A stretch of 64,000 bases of DNA from Brevibacillus parabrevis (GCF_003710905.1 NZ_RHHV01000012.1:496001-560000), one strand, 5' to 3'. Positions 35,752 to 44,743 are shown, numbered from the stretch's first letter. A program made the numbers and translations. Notes: generated from the sequence alone by a model not told the origin.

Positions 35752-36195
35752 ATGGAACAAACAAACCTGTACACACAAAAAGAAATTTTGGACAAAGCGC
35801 GCGAACTGGCTGCCATGATCTCCCGCACGAATGAAGTCGATTTCTTCAAGCGTGCCGAGCTGCAAATCAAGCACAATGAACGCGTGCAGGACTTGATCGA
35901 CAAGCTGAAGCAAAAACAAAAGCAGATGGTCATGTTCGAATCGATCAATAAAAAGGAACTGGTGGAAAAGGTAGAAGCCGAGTACAACCAGCTGCAAGAA
36001 GAGCTGGATGCGATTCCGCTCGTCACCGAATTTAAGCAATCGCAGGTCGATGTGAACGATCTGTTGCAAATGGTGACGAATGTCATCACGAACACCGTTT
36101 CCGAGCGTATTATTTTGGATACAGGCGGAAATCCGCTGACAGGCGAAACTGGCGGCGGACCGGAAAAGAAACATAGTGGCGGTTGCTGCTCGTAA
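35752..36195 (+). CDS. ricA: RicA (YmcA), RicAFT complex subunit
   Basis: 147-residue helical protein of the YlbF/YmcA family. The C-terminal GGCCS contributes ligands to the Fe-S clusters of the RicA-RicF-RicT complex, which in B. subtilis tunes RNase Y processing, Spo0A phosphorylation and MiaB maturation. The helices span about 5-120 (KARELAAMISRTNEVDFFKRAELQI...). ATG 35752 directly follows miaB. RNase Y is encoded 16 kb upstream in this window. Confidence 0.9.
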   Translation: MEQTNLYTQKEILDKARELAAMISRTNEVDFFKRAELQIKHNERVQDLIDKLKQKQKQMVMFESINKKELVEKVEAEYNQLQEELDAIPLVTEFKQSQVDVNDLLQMVTNVITNTVSERIILDTGGNPLTGETGGGPEKKHSGGCCS

Positions 36196-36244
36196 GGTAG
36201 CATCCAACGCGCAAAACGTTGCTACGCGTGAGTTCCCAAACGAG

Positions 36245-36268
36245 GCACCCAATTTCAGGTGGGTGTTT
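36245..36268 (+). terminator. Weak hairpin terminator between ricA and cotE
   Basis: ggcaccca / tgggtgttt stem (core caccca/tgggtg) with an 8-nt loop but only TTT after it. A second T-poor hairpin with gtagca/tgctac arms lies just after the ricA stop (36196-36225). Confidence 0.35.
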
Positions 36269-36298
36269 GCACCCTAGCCGAATGCCCTGCATACAAAT
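36268..36298 (+). promoter_or_regulatory. Candidate mother-cell sigma (sigma-E/K) promoter for cotE
   Basis: CATACAAAT at 36290-36298 fits the sigma-E -10 (CATACAHT type), and AC at 36271-36272 with a 17-bp spacer fits the sigma-K -35 rule. B. subtilis cotE is expressed from both sigma factors. The -35 for sigma-E is poor. Confidence 0.45.
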
Positions 36299-36330
36299 GT
36301 ACAGAAACGTTGTATGGAGGAGGTAACGAA

Positions 36331-36891
36331 ATGTCGGGTACAGACAAAGATCTACAGTGCCGGGAACTCATCGCGAAAGCTGTCTGCGGTAAAGGCCATA
36401 AATTCTCTACTACCACCCACACCATCATACCGTCGCAAACTCCTTCGACGATCCTCGGATGCTGGATTATAAACACGAACTTCCAGGCAGAGAAAGTCGG
36501 AGACGCGGTTGAAGTATCTGGTACGTATGACGTCAACCTGTGGTTCTCGTTTGCCAATAACACGCAAACCGAAGTCAAGCGGGAAACTGTCAAGTTCTCC
36601 GTACTCGTTCCGCTTACGTTCTTCGACAAAAACTGCAGAGGCGATCTGGAAATTGTCGCTCGCGCCGTGGAACAGCCGAAGTGCGTAAAAGCCGAGTTGA
36701 GTGCTGGAGGTACCATCACAGTCAGGGTTGAAAGCGAATTTGCCGTTGAAATCATTGGAGAAACCAAAGTCTGCGTAGTGGTATGCAATAACTGCGATGA
36801 CAAGGACTTCACGCTGATTGGCGACTATGAAGAAAACAGTGATGAATTCGACGACTTTGATTCAGCCAGCATGCTCGATGAGCTTGACTAA
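36331..36891 (+). CDS. cotE: Spore coat morphogenetic protein CotE
   Basis: 186-residue CotE, which directs outer spore-coat assembly in the mother cell. The sequence matches the family end to end (AKAVCGKGHKFSTTTHTI, ILGCWIINTNFQA, VPLTFFDKNCRGDLEI) and ends in the expected acidic tail (EENSDEFDDFDSASMLDELD). ATG 36331 has ggaggaggt upstream; the 24-codon extension from 36259 lacks one. Gene order ricA-cotE-(amidoligase)-mutS follows B. subtilis ymcA-cotE-mutS with one inserted gene. A terminator follows. Confidence 0.95.
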   Translation: MSGTDKDLQCRELIAKAVCGKGHKFSTTTHTIIPSQTPSTILGCWIINTNFQAEKVGDAVEVSGTYDVNLWFSFANNTQTEVKRETVKFSVLVPLTFFDKNCRGDLEIVARAVEQPKCVKAELSAGGTITVRVESEFAVEIIGETKVCVVVCNNCDDKDFTLIGDYEENSDEFDDFDSASMLDELD

Positions 36892-36923
36892 AGAGGAGAG
36901 ATATCTCCTCTTTTTCTTTTTTT
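36890..36923 (+). terminator. Intrinsic terminator after cotE
   Basis: Perfect stem aaagaggagaga / tctcctcttt, then ttctttttt. Confidence 0.88.
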
Positions 36924-37013
36924 ATCGGGAAAAAGCGGTATAGGCTAGGCTCTCACTCTTCTCTGGGCGCAATCATATGATAACGAAGAATACAGCATGG
37001 GAGAGTGGGAAGC

Positions 37014-38300
37014 ATGGTACGCACGCGAGGAAGGGCATGGGAGGGACTGCAGGAGAGCGCTGTTTCGCAGCCAATGACGGCAAACGCCAAAGAGGCTGTC
37101 GCCTTTTTGCACCGTCCCGAGATCGGGCGCTGGCTGTTGAAAACGAGTGGTCTGCCTGTGGCGTCCGGGCGCACGACACCGCCTGGATGGCGGACCTACA
37201 AGCTTTGCCTGTACCAGGACCTGGTGCTCGATGTCGCGCGGAGCCTGGAACACCCGCAATGGCTGCTTTATCGCCTGGAAGAGCCGGACTTTGAGCCAGT
37301 TCCGTTTCCCTCTTCCGATCCGGAGGTGCAAGTCGTAAAAGCGCTGGCCGTGCGCAGCTTGTATGCGGTCGGTGCCGAAGCGGGGCAAGTGACCGTCATG
37401 GCAGCGTCTTCTCATCGGGCGAAGGTCGTTCGCGTGGAACCGGATTGGCCTGCGCAAAAGGCAGACGCTTACATGCAGCGTGCGCGAGAGTGGTGGCGGG
37501 AGCGCATGAGCAAGCAGCCGCAAGAGCTGAACAAAATGGGAGCGGACCCGGAGTTTTCCTTGCGCCGGGCGACAGGCGAGATGGCGCTCGCCTCTGATTT
37601 TTTGAAAATCAACGGGACAGTTGGTTGCGACACGACCCGCTATCGGGAAGATTTGGCTCTGCATCAGCATCCTGTAGCCGAATTGCGCCCCGCCCCAACG
37701 GAAGACCCTGACGAGCTGTTTCTGCATATTTACGAAGCGTTGCGGCTCGCAGGGAAAAAAATCCCGCACAAAGATGTGGAGTGGCTGGCGGGCGGGATGC
37801 CTTTTTCCGGCTATCCGATTGGCGGACACATTCACTTCGGCGGGATGACGCCTACGTTTTCTTTGCGGCGCAAGCTCGATGCGTACTTGGCGTTGCCGCT
37901 CGTGCTGATTGAAGATCCGGGCTGCATCGAGCGCAGGCATCGCTACGGTTTTTTGGGCGATGTGCGGGAAAAGTCGTACGGCTTCGAATACCGGACGCTG
38001 CCAAGCTGGCTGGTGCACCCGGTCGTCGCGCGTGGAGTTTTGCATCTGGCCAAACTGGTCATGATGAGCCATGCCGAGCTGAAAGCGACCCCGCATTTGC
38101 AGTTGCCGCTGGTCAAGGCTTACTATCGCGGCGACAAAGAAACGTTGGAGCCGTACGTCAAGCAAATCCGCGAAGAATTGCGAGAGTTGCCTGGCTACGC
38201 GCTTTCGCGAATACACTTAGAGCAATATTTTGACTTGCTGCTGCGAGGCGAGACATGGCTTTGCGATTTCGACCTGAGAAGTGCCTGGAATCTTCTGTGA
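37014..38300 (+). CDS. PhiEco32-like COOH-NH2 ligase type 2 (amidoligase)
   Basis: 428-residue protein. The central-to-C-terminal part matches the glutamine-synthetase-fold amidoligases of the phiEco32 type-2 group (PF14395): GADPEF (residues 176-181), VAELRPAP, GGHIHFGG (His 272 and 274) and FEYRTLPSWL. These residues are expected to bind metal, ATP and the carboxylate, so it should form amide bonds between a carboxyl and an amine; substrate is unknown. The N-terminal 150 residues are a separate domain I do not recognise. ATG 37014 follows gggagag; GTG 37005 is an alternative. It lies between cotE and mutS behind cotE's terminator. Confidence 0.78.
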   Translation: MVRTRGRAWEGLQESAVSQPMTANAKEAVAFLHRPEIGRWLLKTSGLPVASGRTTPPGWRTYKLCLYQDLVLDVARSLEHPQWLLYRLEEPDFEPVPFPSSDPEVQVVKALAVRSLYAVGAEAGQVTVMAASSHRAKVVRVEPDWPAQKADAYMQRAREWWRERMSKQPQELNKMGADPEFSLRRATGEMALASDFLKINGTVGCDTTRYREDLALHQHPVAELRPAPTEDPDELFLHIYEALRLAGKKIPHKDVEWLAGGMPFSGYPIGGHIHFGGMTPTFSLRRKLDAYLALPLVLIEDPGCIERRHRYGFLGDVREKSYGFEYRTLPSWLVHPVVARGVLHLAKLVMMSHAELKATPHLQLPLVKAYYRGDKETLEPYVKQIREELRELPGYALSRIHLEQYFDLLLRGETWLCDFDLRSAWNLL

Positions 38301-38342
38301 ATTTTTTGCCGCGAATCGAGCATCAACATCATGGGAGGAACA

Positions 38343-38351
38343 TGGTATAAT
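38343..38351 (+). promoter_or_regulatory. Extended -10 promoter for mutSL
   Basis: TGG-TATAAT, an extended -10, 35 bp before the mutS start; no good -35 is seen. Confidence 0.5.
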
Positions 38352-38385
38352 AGCGTCGAGATTGGAAGGCTAGGAGAAGAAAAAA

Positions 38386-40959
38386 ATGGCGCAATATACC
38401 CCGATGATTCAGCAGTATCTGGCTATCAAAAAAGACTATCCGGATACTTTCTTATTTTTTCGCTTAGGCGACTTTTACGAACTGTTTTTTGACGATGCTA
38501 TTCTCGCGTCCCGCGAGCTGGAAATTACGCTCACCGGACGCGAGGGTGGTGGCGATGAACGGATTCCGATGTGTGGCGTGCCGCATCATTCTGCGGATGG
38601 GTACATAGCGGAACTGTTGAAAAAAGGTCACAAGGTAGCGGTATGCGAACAGGTGGAAGACCCGAAAGAAGCCAAAGGGGTCGTTCGCCGCGAAGTGACC
38701 CGTGTCATTACGCCCGGCACGATGATGGAGGGCAAATGGCTTACCGACAAGGAAAACAACTACATGGCTGCCTTGGCAGCGCTGGACGGCCGCGTCGGAA
38801 TTGCCGCATGCGACATGAGTACAGGAGAAATGTACGTCACATCCGTGCTCGGCCAGATGGAGGCGGCCCTGGATGAGGCTCTGCAATACCGTCCGAAAGA
38901 ACTGGTGTTCTGCGGTGTCGAAGCTTTGCCCAAGACAGCTTTGCCGACGACGGTTGTAGAGAGTCACCAGCTGGATGCTTTTGCGGTGGACAACCAGTAT
39001 CCCGAAACAGGGAAAGAGCTGGATGTCTCCATGCGCTCGGCCGTCAACGCGCTGCTCTACTACATCGGCACGACGCAGAAGCGCAGTCTCGCGCACATGC
39101 GGCTCTTGAAGCGCTACGACAGCAAGCAATATTTGCAAATGGACGGCTTTTCCCGAAGAAATCTGGAGCTGACCGAAACGATCCGCGACAAGACGAAAAA
39201 AGGTTCTCTCTTGTGGCTGTTGGACCGGACGCAAACCGCGATGGGCGGACGGCTTTTGCGCAGATGGATCGAGCGGCCGCTGCTCGGACGCGCGGAACTG
39301 GATGCCAGACTGGAAGCGGTAGAGGCGCTGAAAGCCGATTTGTTGCTGCGCTCCGATTTGCGGACTTGCCTGGACAACGTGTACGATCTGGAGCGGCTGG
39401 CTGGGCGGATTTCCTATGGGAACGCCAATGCCCGCGACCTGATTCAGCTGCGATTGTCACTCACGGCAGTTCCTGAGCTGAAAGCGTACTTGGAGCAGAC
39501 AAAAGCGCCCGTGTTGCAGGAGCTTTCCCGCGGCATGGATGAGTGCGCAGACCTCGTCAGCTTTTTGCAGTCGGCGCTCGTCGACGATCCGCCGATCTCC
39601 GTGAGGGAAGGCGGAATGATTCGCACAGGCTACGATGAATATTTGGACAAGCTGCACTCGGCGAGCCGCGACGGAAAAACGTGGATTGCCCAATTGGAGC
39701 AAAGCGAACGGGAAGCGACAGGGATTCGCTCGCTGAAAGTCGGATTCAACAAAGTGTTCGGCTATTACATCGAGGTATCCAAGTCCAACATTGCCAACGT
39801 GCCAGCGGGCCGTTACGAGCGCAAGCAAACGCTCGCCAACGCAGAGCGCTACATCACCCCCGAGTTGAAAGAGCGGGAAGCGCTCATTCTCGAAGCAGAG
39901 GAAAAAATGATTGAGCTGGAGTACCAGCTGTTTGCCGCCGTCCGCAGCGAAATCGCCAAGCACATTCCGAGATTGCAAAGCCTTGCCGAACGGATTGCCT
40001 CTGTAGACGTTCTCCAGGCTTTCGCTACGGTCAGTGACGAGCGCGGATTCGTGCGCCCGCAGCTTGTCGATGACGGGGAATACGTGATCGTGGACGGCCG
40101 CCATCCCGTTGTGGAAGCCGTATTGGAGCGGGAGAAATACGTGGCGAACGACGTGAGGATGAACCAGGACGAGCGTCAAGTGCTGCTGATCACGGGACCG
40201 AACATGGCTGGTAAAAGCACGTATATGCGCCAAATCGCCCTCATTACGGTCATGGCGCAAATCGGTTGTTTCGTCCCGGCAAAAGAAGCGAAGCTGTCGA
40301 TTGTCGATCAGATTTTTACCCGGATCGGAGCGGCTGACGACCTCGTCGGCGGTCACAGTACGTTCATGGTCGAGATGCTGGAGACGAGACATGCCTTGCA
40401 AAAGGCGACAGCAAAAAGCTTGATCTTGCTCGATGAGATCGGTCGCGGGACTTCTACGTACGATGGCATGGCGCTGGCACAGGCGGTCATCGAGTACATT
40501 TGCCAGCGGATCGGTGCCAAGACGCTGTTTTCCACGCACTATCACGAGCTGACGGGCCTTGCCGAGACGATGAAAGGCGTCGTCAACGTGAACGCCCGCT
40601 GCGAGGAGCGAGACGGCAAGCTGTTGTTCCTGCACAAGATCGAAGAAGGCCGGGCAGATAAAAGCTACGGGATTCACGTGGCGGAGCTGGCGGAAATGCC
40701 TGGATGGGTCATCGAGCGGGCACGCAGCATTTTGGCAGGGCTGGAAGCAACCAGTTCGGCTGCTTCCGACATGCAGATGTCGCTAGAGTCGCTCTGGTCC
40801 GCGCCAGTTGCCGCTGTGCGCGAGGAGCCTGTGTCGCTTTTGTCGTCGGAGGAAGAAGAGATTTTGCGCGATTTGCGTGAGATCGACCTGAATCAGACGA
40901 CACCGATGGATGCGATGATGAAGCTGTTCGCGTGGAAACAACAGTTGAAGAAAAAATAA
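38386..40959 (+). CDS. mutS: DNA mismatch repair protein MutS
   Basis: 857-residue MutS with the N-terminal mismatch-contact motif in FRLGDFYELFFDDA (the Phe-x-Glu arrangement), connector, lever and clamp domains, and the ABC-type ATPase at the C-terminus (GPNMAGKSTYMRQ, LILLDEIGRGTSTYDGMALAQA, TLFSTHYHEL). It recognises mismatches and recruits MutL. Length is normal. ATG 38386 follows taggagaag. mutL begins 24 bp after the stop in the usual operon. Confidence 0.96.
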   Translation: MAQYTPMIQQYLAIKKDYPDTFLFFRLGDFYELFFDDAILASRELEITLTGREGGGDERIPMCGVPHHSADGYIAELLKKGHKVAVCEQVEDPKEAKGVVRREVTRVITPGTMMEGKWLTDKENNYMAALAALDGRVGIAACDMSTGEMYVTSVLGQMEAALDEALQYRPKELVFCGVEALPKTALPTTVVESHQLDAFAVDNQYPETGKELDVSMRSAVNALLYYIGTTQKRSLAHMRLLKRYDSKQYLQMDGFSRRNLELTETIRDKTKKGSLLWLLDRTQTAMGGRLLRRWIERPLLGRAELDARLEAVEALKADLLLRSDLRTCLDNVYDLERLAGRISYGNANARDLIQLRLSLTAVPELKAYLEQTKAPVLQELSRGMDECADLVSFLQSALVDDPPISVREGGMIRTGYDEYLDKLHSASRDGKTWIAQLEQSEREATGIRSLKVGFNKVFGYYIEVSKSNIANVPAGRYERKQTLANAERYITPELKEREALILEAEEKMIELEYQLFAAVRSEIAKHIPRLQSLAERIASVDVLQAFATVSDERGFVRPQLVDDGEYVIVDGRHPVVEAVLEREKYVANDVRMNQDERQVLLITGPNMAGKSTYMRQIALITVMAQIGCFVPAKEAKLSIVDQIFTRIGAADDLVGGHSTFMVEMLETRHALQKATAKSLILLDEIGRGTSTYDGMALAQAVIEYICQRIGAKTLFSTHYHELTGLAETMKGVVNVNARCEERDGKLLFLHKIEEGRADKSYGIHVAELAEMPGWVIERARSILAGLEATSSAASDMQMSLESLWSAPVAAVREEPVSLLSSEEEEILRDLREIDLNQTTPMDAMMKLFAWKQQLKKK

Positions 40960-40983
40960 GCTTCGGGCGGAGGGGAGGATCGC

Positions 40984-43140
40984 ATGGGAACGATTCGAGT
41001 GCTTGATGAGCAGCTCGCCAATATGATCGCGGCGGGTGAAGTGGTGGAACGTCCGGCATCTGTCGTCAAAGAGCTGGTCGAGAACGCGATTGACGCCAAA
41101 GCCACTTCGATTGAGATTCATGTGGAGGAAGGCGGTCTGGAGCTGATCCGCATTGTCGACAACGGACACGGCATGGATCGGGACGATTGCTTGCTGGCAT
41201 TGGAACGCCATGCGACGAGCAAGATCAGCACCCAGCGCGACTTGTTCCGGATTCGCACACTCGGCTTTCGCGGCGAAGCTTTGCCGAGTATTGCCGCAGT
41301 GTCTCGGATGGAGCTGACGAGCAACCGATCGAGCCGCGAGATCGGTACGCGGCTGCTGGTCGAAGGCGGCGCAGTCAGCGAAGTGGCAGACGCGGCAGCA
41401 GTGCAAGGGACGGAAATATGTGTCCGCAGCCTGTTTTTCAATACACCTGCCCGGTTGAAATACATGAAGTCTATTGCCACAGAAGTTGGGCATATCTCGG
41501 ATTACGTCAATCGGCTCGCTTTGACTCACCCGTCGATTTCCTTTCTTTTGACGCACAACGGGAAAAATTTGCTGCAAACGACGGGGGATGGCAAGCTGCT
41601 GCACGTCATGGCGGCGATTTACGGTGTGCAGATTGCCAAGCTTCTCATTCCGATTTCGGGGGAAACGCTCGATTTCCGCTGGAACGGATTTTTGTCCAAG
41701 ACGGAGGTAACGCGAGCAAACCGCTCCTACCTTTCTACACTGGTCAACGGTCGCTACGTTCGCAGCTATTCGCTCAACAACGCGATCATGCGCGGCTATC
41801 ACACGCTTTTGCCGATCGGCCGCTTCCCGATCGTCGCGCTGCAAATCGAGATGGACCCGACGCTTGTCGATGTCAATGTCCACCCTGCCAAGCTGGAGGC
41901 GCGGTTCAGCAAAGAGGACGAGCTGTGTACGGCAATCGAGCAATCCGTCAAAACGACGCTCCGGCAAGGTTTGGGCATCGTCCGACCGATGGAGACACCG
42001 CAAAAGGCGAAAATCACCACGCAAGTCGTCCAGCCGCAGTTTGACTTGACGTTTGCCAAGCCAGCCGCGGAGACGCAGACGCGCTCACTTGTGGAAGCCA
42101 GCCCGCGCCTGCAAGAGTGGATGGCGCGGCAAGAGCAAAGCCAGCCGTTGCCGTTGCAAAAAGAAGCGGCAAGCGAGCTTTTGCCGCTTGCCCAAAGCAG
42201 GAAGGTTCAGGAAGCTTCCGAAGCTTATCCGCGTGCAGAGCAAGAGCAAGGGCTGGCGAGTTCTGCTCCAGAAGCAGAGAAAACAGGACAAGAGCAGGCA
42301 CAACAAGAGCAGGCCGCCGCTTCAGGGAGCGTGTTCGAGAAGGTCGCGCCCGTATCTGTTGCCACCGCTCCTTCTGCTTTCCTTGAAGGAACGAGTGGTT
42401 CTGCTAGTCCTTCTGCTTCGCTTGAAGGGAAGACTGGTTCTGCCGCTCCACTTGAAGGCATGGCTGCTCCACTTGCTCAACCTGATGCAGAGCAAGCGAG
42501 CGAGCCAGAGCAGAACGCCGCACCTGTAGCGGAGGAGCGCGTGCAATCGGCTGTTCCGGTCATGTATCCGGTCGGACAAGTGCATGGAACGTACATCGTC
42601 GCCCAAAACGATGAAGGGATGTACTTGATCGACCAGCACGCCGCCCAGGAGCGCATCTTCTACGAGTATTTCATGGCCAAGCTGGCGGAAGAAGGTGTGG
42701 CCAGCCAGATGATGCTGTTTCCGCACACGGTCGAGTTCACGACCGCGGAGGCGGCCAGACTGGAAAAACGGCTGTCGCTTCTGCAATCGTTCGGCTTGGA
42801 AGTAGAAGCTTTTGGCGGGCGCACGTTCATCGTCAGGGCGCACCCGCATTGGTTCCCGGAAGGAGCCGAGCTGGAAGTTATCGAAGAGCTGATTCAGTTC
42901 GTACTGGAGGCGGGAGAGCAAGGGCAGGCCCATCCTGTGCAAATGCGGGAAAAGGCTGCGATCATGATGTCGTGCAAAGCATCGATCAAAGCCAATCGCT
43001 TTTTGACCCACGCCGAAATGGAGAGCCTGCTGAATCAGCTGCGCGAGACGAGCAGCCCGTTTACGTGTCCGCACGGCAGGCCGATTGTAATTCACTTTAC
43101 TGGCTATGATTTGGAGAAAATGTTCAAGCGCGTCATGTAG
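40984..43140 (+). CDS. mutL: DNA mismatch repair endonuclease MutL with expanded linker
   Basis: 718 residues. GHKL ATPase domain at residues 1-330 (VVKELVENAIDAKA, NGHGMDRDDCLLALERHATSKI, TLGFRGEALPSIAAV), dimerisation/endonuclease domain from about 520 with DQHAAQERIFYE (about 550-561), SCKASIKANRFLTHAEM and CPHGRPI. The endonuclease metal motif is intact, as expected where MutH is absent. The linker (about 345-520) is unusually long and made of E/Q/A- and G/S-rich repeats such as LEGTSGSASPSASLEGKTGSAAPLEG, written here in two parts: LEGTSGSASPSAS and LEGKTGSAAPLEG. ATG 40984 follows ggaggggagg. Confidence 0.95.
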   Translation: MGTIRVLDEQLANMIAAGEVVERPASVVKELVENAIDAKATSIEIHVEEGGLELIRIVDNGHGMDRDDCLLALERHATSKISTQRDLFRIRTLGFRGEALPSIAAVSRMELTSNRSSREIGTRLLVEGGAVSEVADAAAVQGTEICVRSLFFNTPARLKYMKSIATEVGHISDYVNRLALTHPSISFLLTHNGKNLLQTTGDGKLLHVMAAIYGVQIAKLLIPISGETLDFRWNGFLSKTEVTRANRSYLSTLVNGRYVRSYSLNNAIMRGYHTLLPIGRFPIVALQIEMDPTLVDVNVHPAKLEARFSKEDELCTAIEQSVKTTLRQGLGIVRPMETPQKAKITTQVVQPQFDLTFAKPAAETQTRSLVEASPRLQEWMARQEQSQPLPLQKEAASELLPLAQSRKVQEASEAYPRAEQEQGLASSAPEAEKTGQEQAQQEQAAASGSVFEKVAPVSVATAPSAFLEGTSGSASPSASLEGKTGSAAPLEGMAAPLAQPDAEQASEPEQNAAPVAEERVQSAVPVMYPVGQVHGTYIVAQNDEGMYLIDQHAAQERIFYEYFMAKLAEEGVASQMMLFPHTVEFTTAEAARLEKRLSLLQSFGLEVEAFGGRTFIVRAHPHWFPEGAELEVIEELIQFVLEAGEQGQAHPVQMREKAAIMMSCKASIKANRFLTHAEMESLLNQLRETSSPFTCPHGRPIVIHFTGYDLEKMFKRVM

Positions 43141-43141
43141 T

Positions 43142-43702
43142 GCGAACACGCATTTTGCTAATACCGCCCCTCGGATGAACGCCGATGAACGACGACCGAT
43201 TCGGCGGGGCGTCGGCTGTCCTGGCGGATGGAGATGTAGTCGTGATTGGCGGCGGAATGGTGGCGACAGGCGAGCGGTACGTGTGAAAAACGATGAATGG
43301 TCGAGTCTTGCCCAGATGGACGAGGTTCGCTATGGTCCGGGCGCAGCGATTTTGCCGGATGGACGGGTGCTGCTTGCAGGAGGTCAAACATCGAAAAGCG
43401 AAAAAGCCACCTTGTTCTACCAGCCACAGTTGCAAATCCGGCTGCTGTTCAGCGAAGCTGCCCGTTTGCAGGTCGACCGACAGGACGTTTTGCAAAATCT
43501 CTCCTACTCGATTGATGGGGGAGCTGACCAGGCTTTTGGCGAAGAGGATCGTGTTGTCGTATCGGAGGAGCACCTCGACATTACGCTGGATACTGTGCCG
43601 AAAGGATCGAACATTCGAATCAAACTCACAGCAGGCATTTTCGCCGATGAAGCCGGAAACGAAAACGAAGAAGCGATTACGGACAGCCTCGTGTACAACT
43701 AA
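43142..43702 (+). pseudogene. Frameshifted remnant of a kelch/galactose-oxidase-type beta-propeller protein
   Basis: Two reading frames carry one protein. In one, MNDDRFGGASAVLADGDVV and VIGGGMVATGERYV form a kelch-like blade but hit TGA; in the next, KNDEWSSLAQMDEVRYGPGA, AILPDGRVLLAGGQ continues the blade, followed by an Ig-like C-terminal domain to the stop at 43702. A near-exact 10-bp tandem duplication (atgaacgccg / atgaacgacg, 43175-43194) accounts for the first shift, and one lost base near 43280 for the second. No ribosome site or N-terminal signal peptide precedes it; homology starts directly behind mutL. It is a truncated, decayed secreted-protein gene. Confidence 0.7.
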
Positions 43703-43740
43703 AATCACCAGCTCGCCAATCGTTGAAAAGGCGATCGCCA

Positions 43741-43774
43741 CCAAACAGGCCCAATCCGCTATGGGCCTGTTTGG
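43741..43774 (+). terminator. Stem-loop after the beta-propeller remnant
   Basis: Perfect 12-bp stem ccaaacaggccc / gggcctgtttgg, 10-nt loop. No T-run follows, so termination is uncertain, but it marks the end of the mutSL/remnant unit. Confidence 0.55.
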
Positions 43775-43876
43775 CTTACGTACATTCATTCTTTGTAAAA
43801 AAATTCACAAGCTCGCAACGGACGAAGGAAAACATGATATGATAAGAAAAGAGAGGGAGTTTGGCTCAGATTCTAT

Positions 43877-43905
43877 TTGACCGCCAAATTAATCCTGCTT
43901 ACAAT
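43877..43905 (+). promoter_or_regulatory. Sigma-A promoter for the methyltransferase-miaA-hfq operon
   Basis: TTGACC, 17-bp spacer, TACAAT, 53 bp before the first start codon. Confidence 0.65.
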
Positions 43906-43957
43906 AAAAGAGTTTCCGTCCTGAAGAGGCGTAGACGTACGGAAAGGAAACAGATAC

Positions 43958-44743
43958 GTGATTGTGACGACGGGACTTGAGCCTGCCGAGGAAACCTTGC
44001 GACACGCTGTACATTTGGCTCAGACATTCGGCGTACAGGCAGTCAGACGAGGCGACCTTTCTCTCAGTCAGCTGCGAAAACGGCATGGCGACGACGAGGT
44101 ACTGGTTGTTTCAGCGCAAGGAGCGCGTCTGGAGGTACCGGGGAAAAAGCCTTTCTTTTTTCACCCGAACACTTCCGCTTTTCGTATAAAGCGGCTGTTG
44201 CGCGGCGATACTGATACTATGCTTGTTGCTTGCCAAATTCAGCCAGGTGATGAAGTGTTGGATGCTACGCTTGGATTGGGTGCTGACGCGATTGTGTTTT
44301 CCCATGCGACAGGAGCTAACGGGAAAGTAGTCGGTATCGAATCGGAACGGGTGCTGGCCATCATGGTCGAAGACGGGCTCAAGCACTGGACATCTGACTC
44401 GGAACAGCTGGAGACAGCCATGCGTCGCATTGAAGTGCGGTGCGGGAACCATTTGGAAGTCATGCAGGGATTGCCGAGCCGCTCTTTCGATGTCGTTTAT
44501 TTCGATCCGATGTTTGAAATGACGGTGGAAAGCTCGGCAGGCATCGCTGGGGTACGGGAGTTTGCCAACCCGCAGCCATTGACAGAAGAAGCGATTGCAG
44601 AAGCACTTCGCGTAGCAAGAAGGCGCGTGGTGATGAAGGAAGGGAAAACAGGCAAAATCCACGAGCGCTTTGGTTTCACGCCATTTCGCTCTCGCGGCCA
44701 GCAGGTCGTGTACAGTTACAAAGAGACAGGTGGAGGGGAGTGA
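43958..44743 (+). CDS. RsmJ-like class I SAM-dependent methyltransferase (YpiP-like)
   Basis: 261-residue methyltransferase. SAM motif I is DATLGLGADAIVFSHATG (about residue 100), the acidic motif GIESERVLAIM and a catalytic-type VYFDPMFEM (about 178). Together with the C-terminal HERFGFTPFRSRGQQVVYSYK this matches the DUF548/SAM_MT group that includes RsmJ (16S rRNA guanine methyltransferase) and B. subtilis YpiP. RNA is the probable substrate; the site is not known. Start GTG 43958 after aaggaaa. The stop overlaps miaA by four bases. Confidence 0.83.
   Translation: MIVTTGLEPAEETLRHAVHLAQTFGVQAVRRGDLSLSQLRKRHGDDEVLVVSAQGARLEVPGKKPFFFHPNTSAFRIKRLLRGDTDTMLVACQIQPGDEVLDATLGLGADAIVFSHATGANGKVVGIESERVLAIMVEDGLKHWTSDSEQLETAMRRIEVRCGNHLEVMQGLPSRSFDVVYFDPMFEMTVESSAGIAGVREFANPQPLTEEAIAEALRVARRRVVMKEGKTGKIHERFGFTPFRSRGQQVVYSYKETGGGE

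Noticed and set aside
42060..42540. Possible frameshift or assembly error in the MutL linker
   Set aside because: The repetitive tract stays in one open frame and both flanking domains are intact, so it is treated as a real expanded linker.
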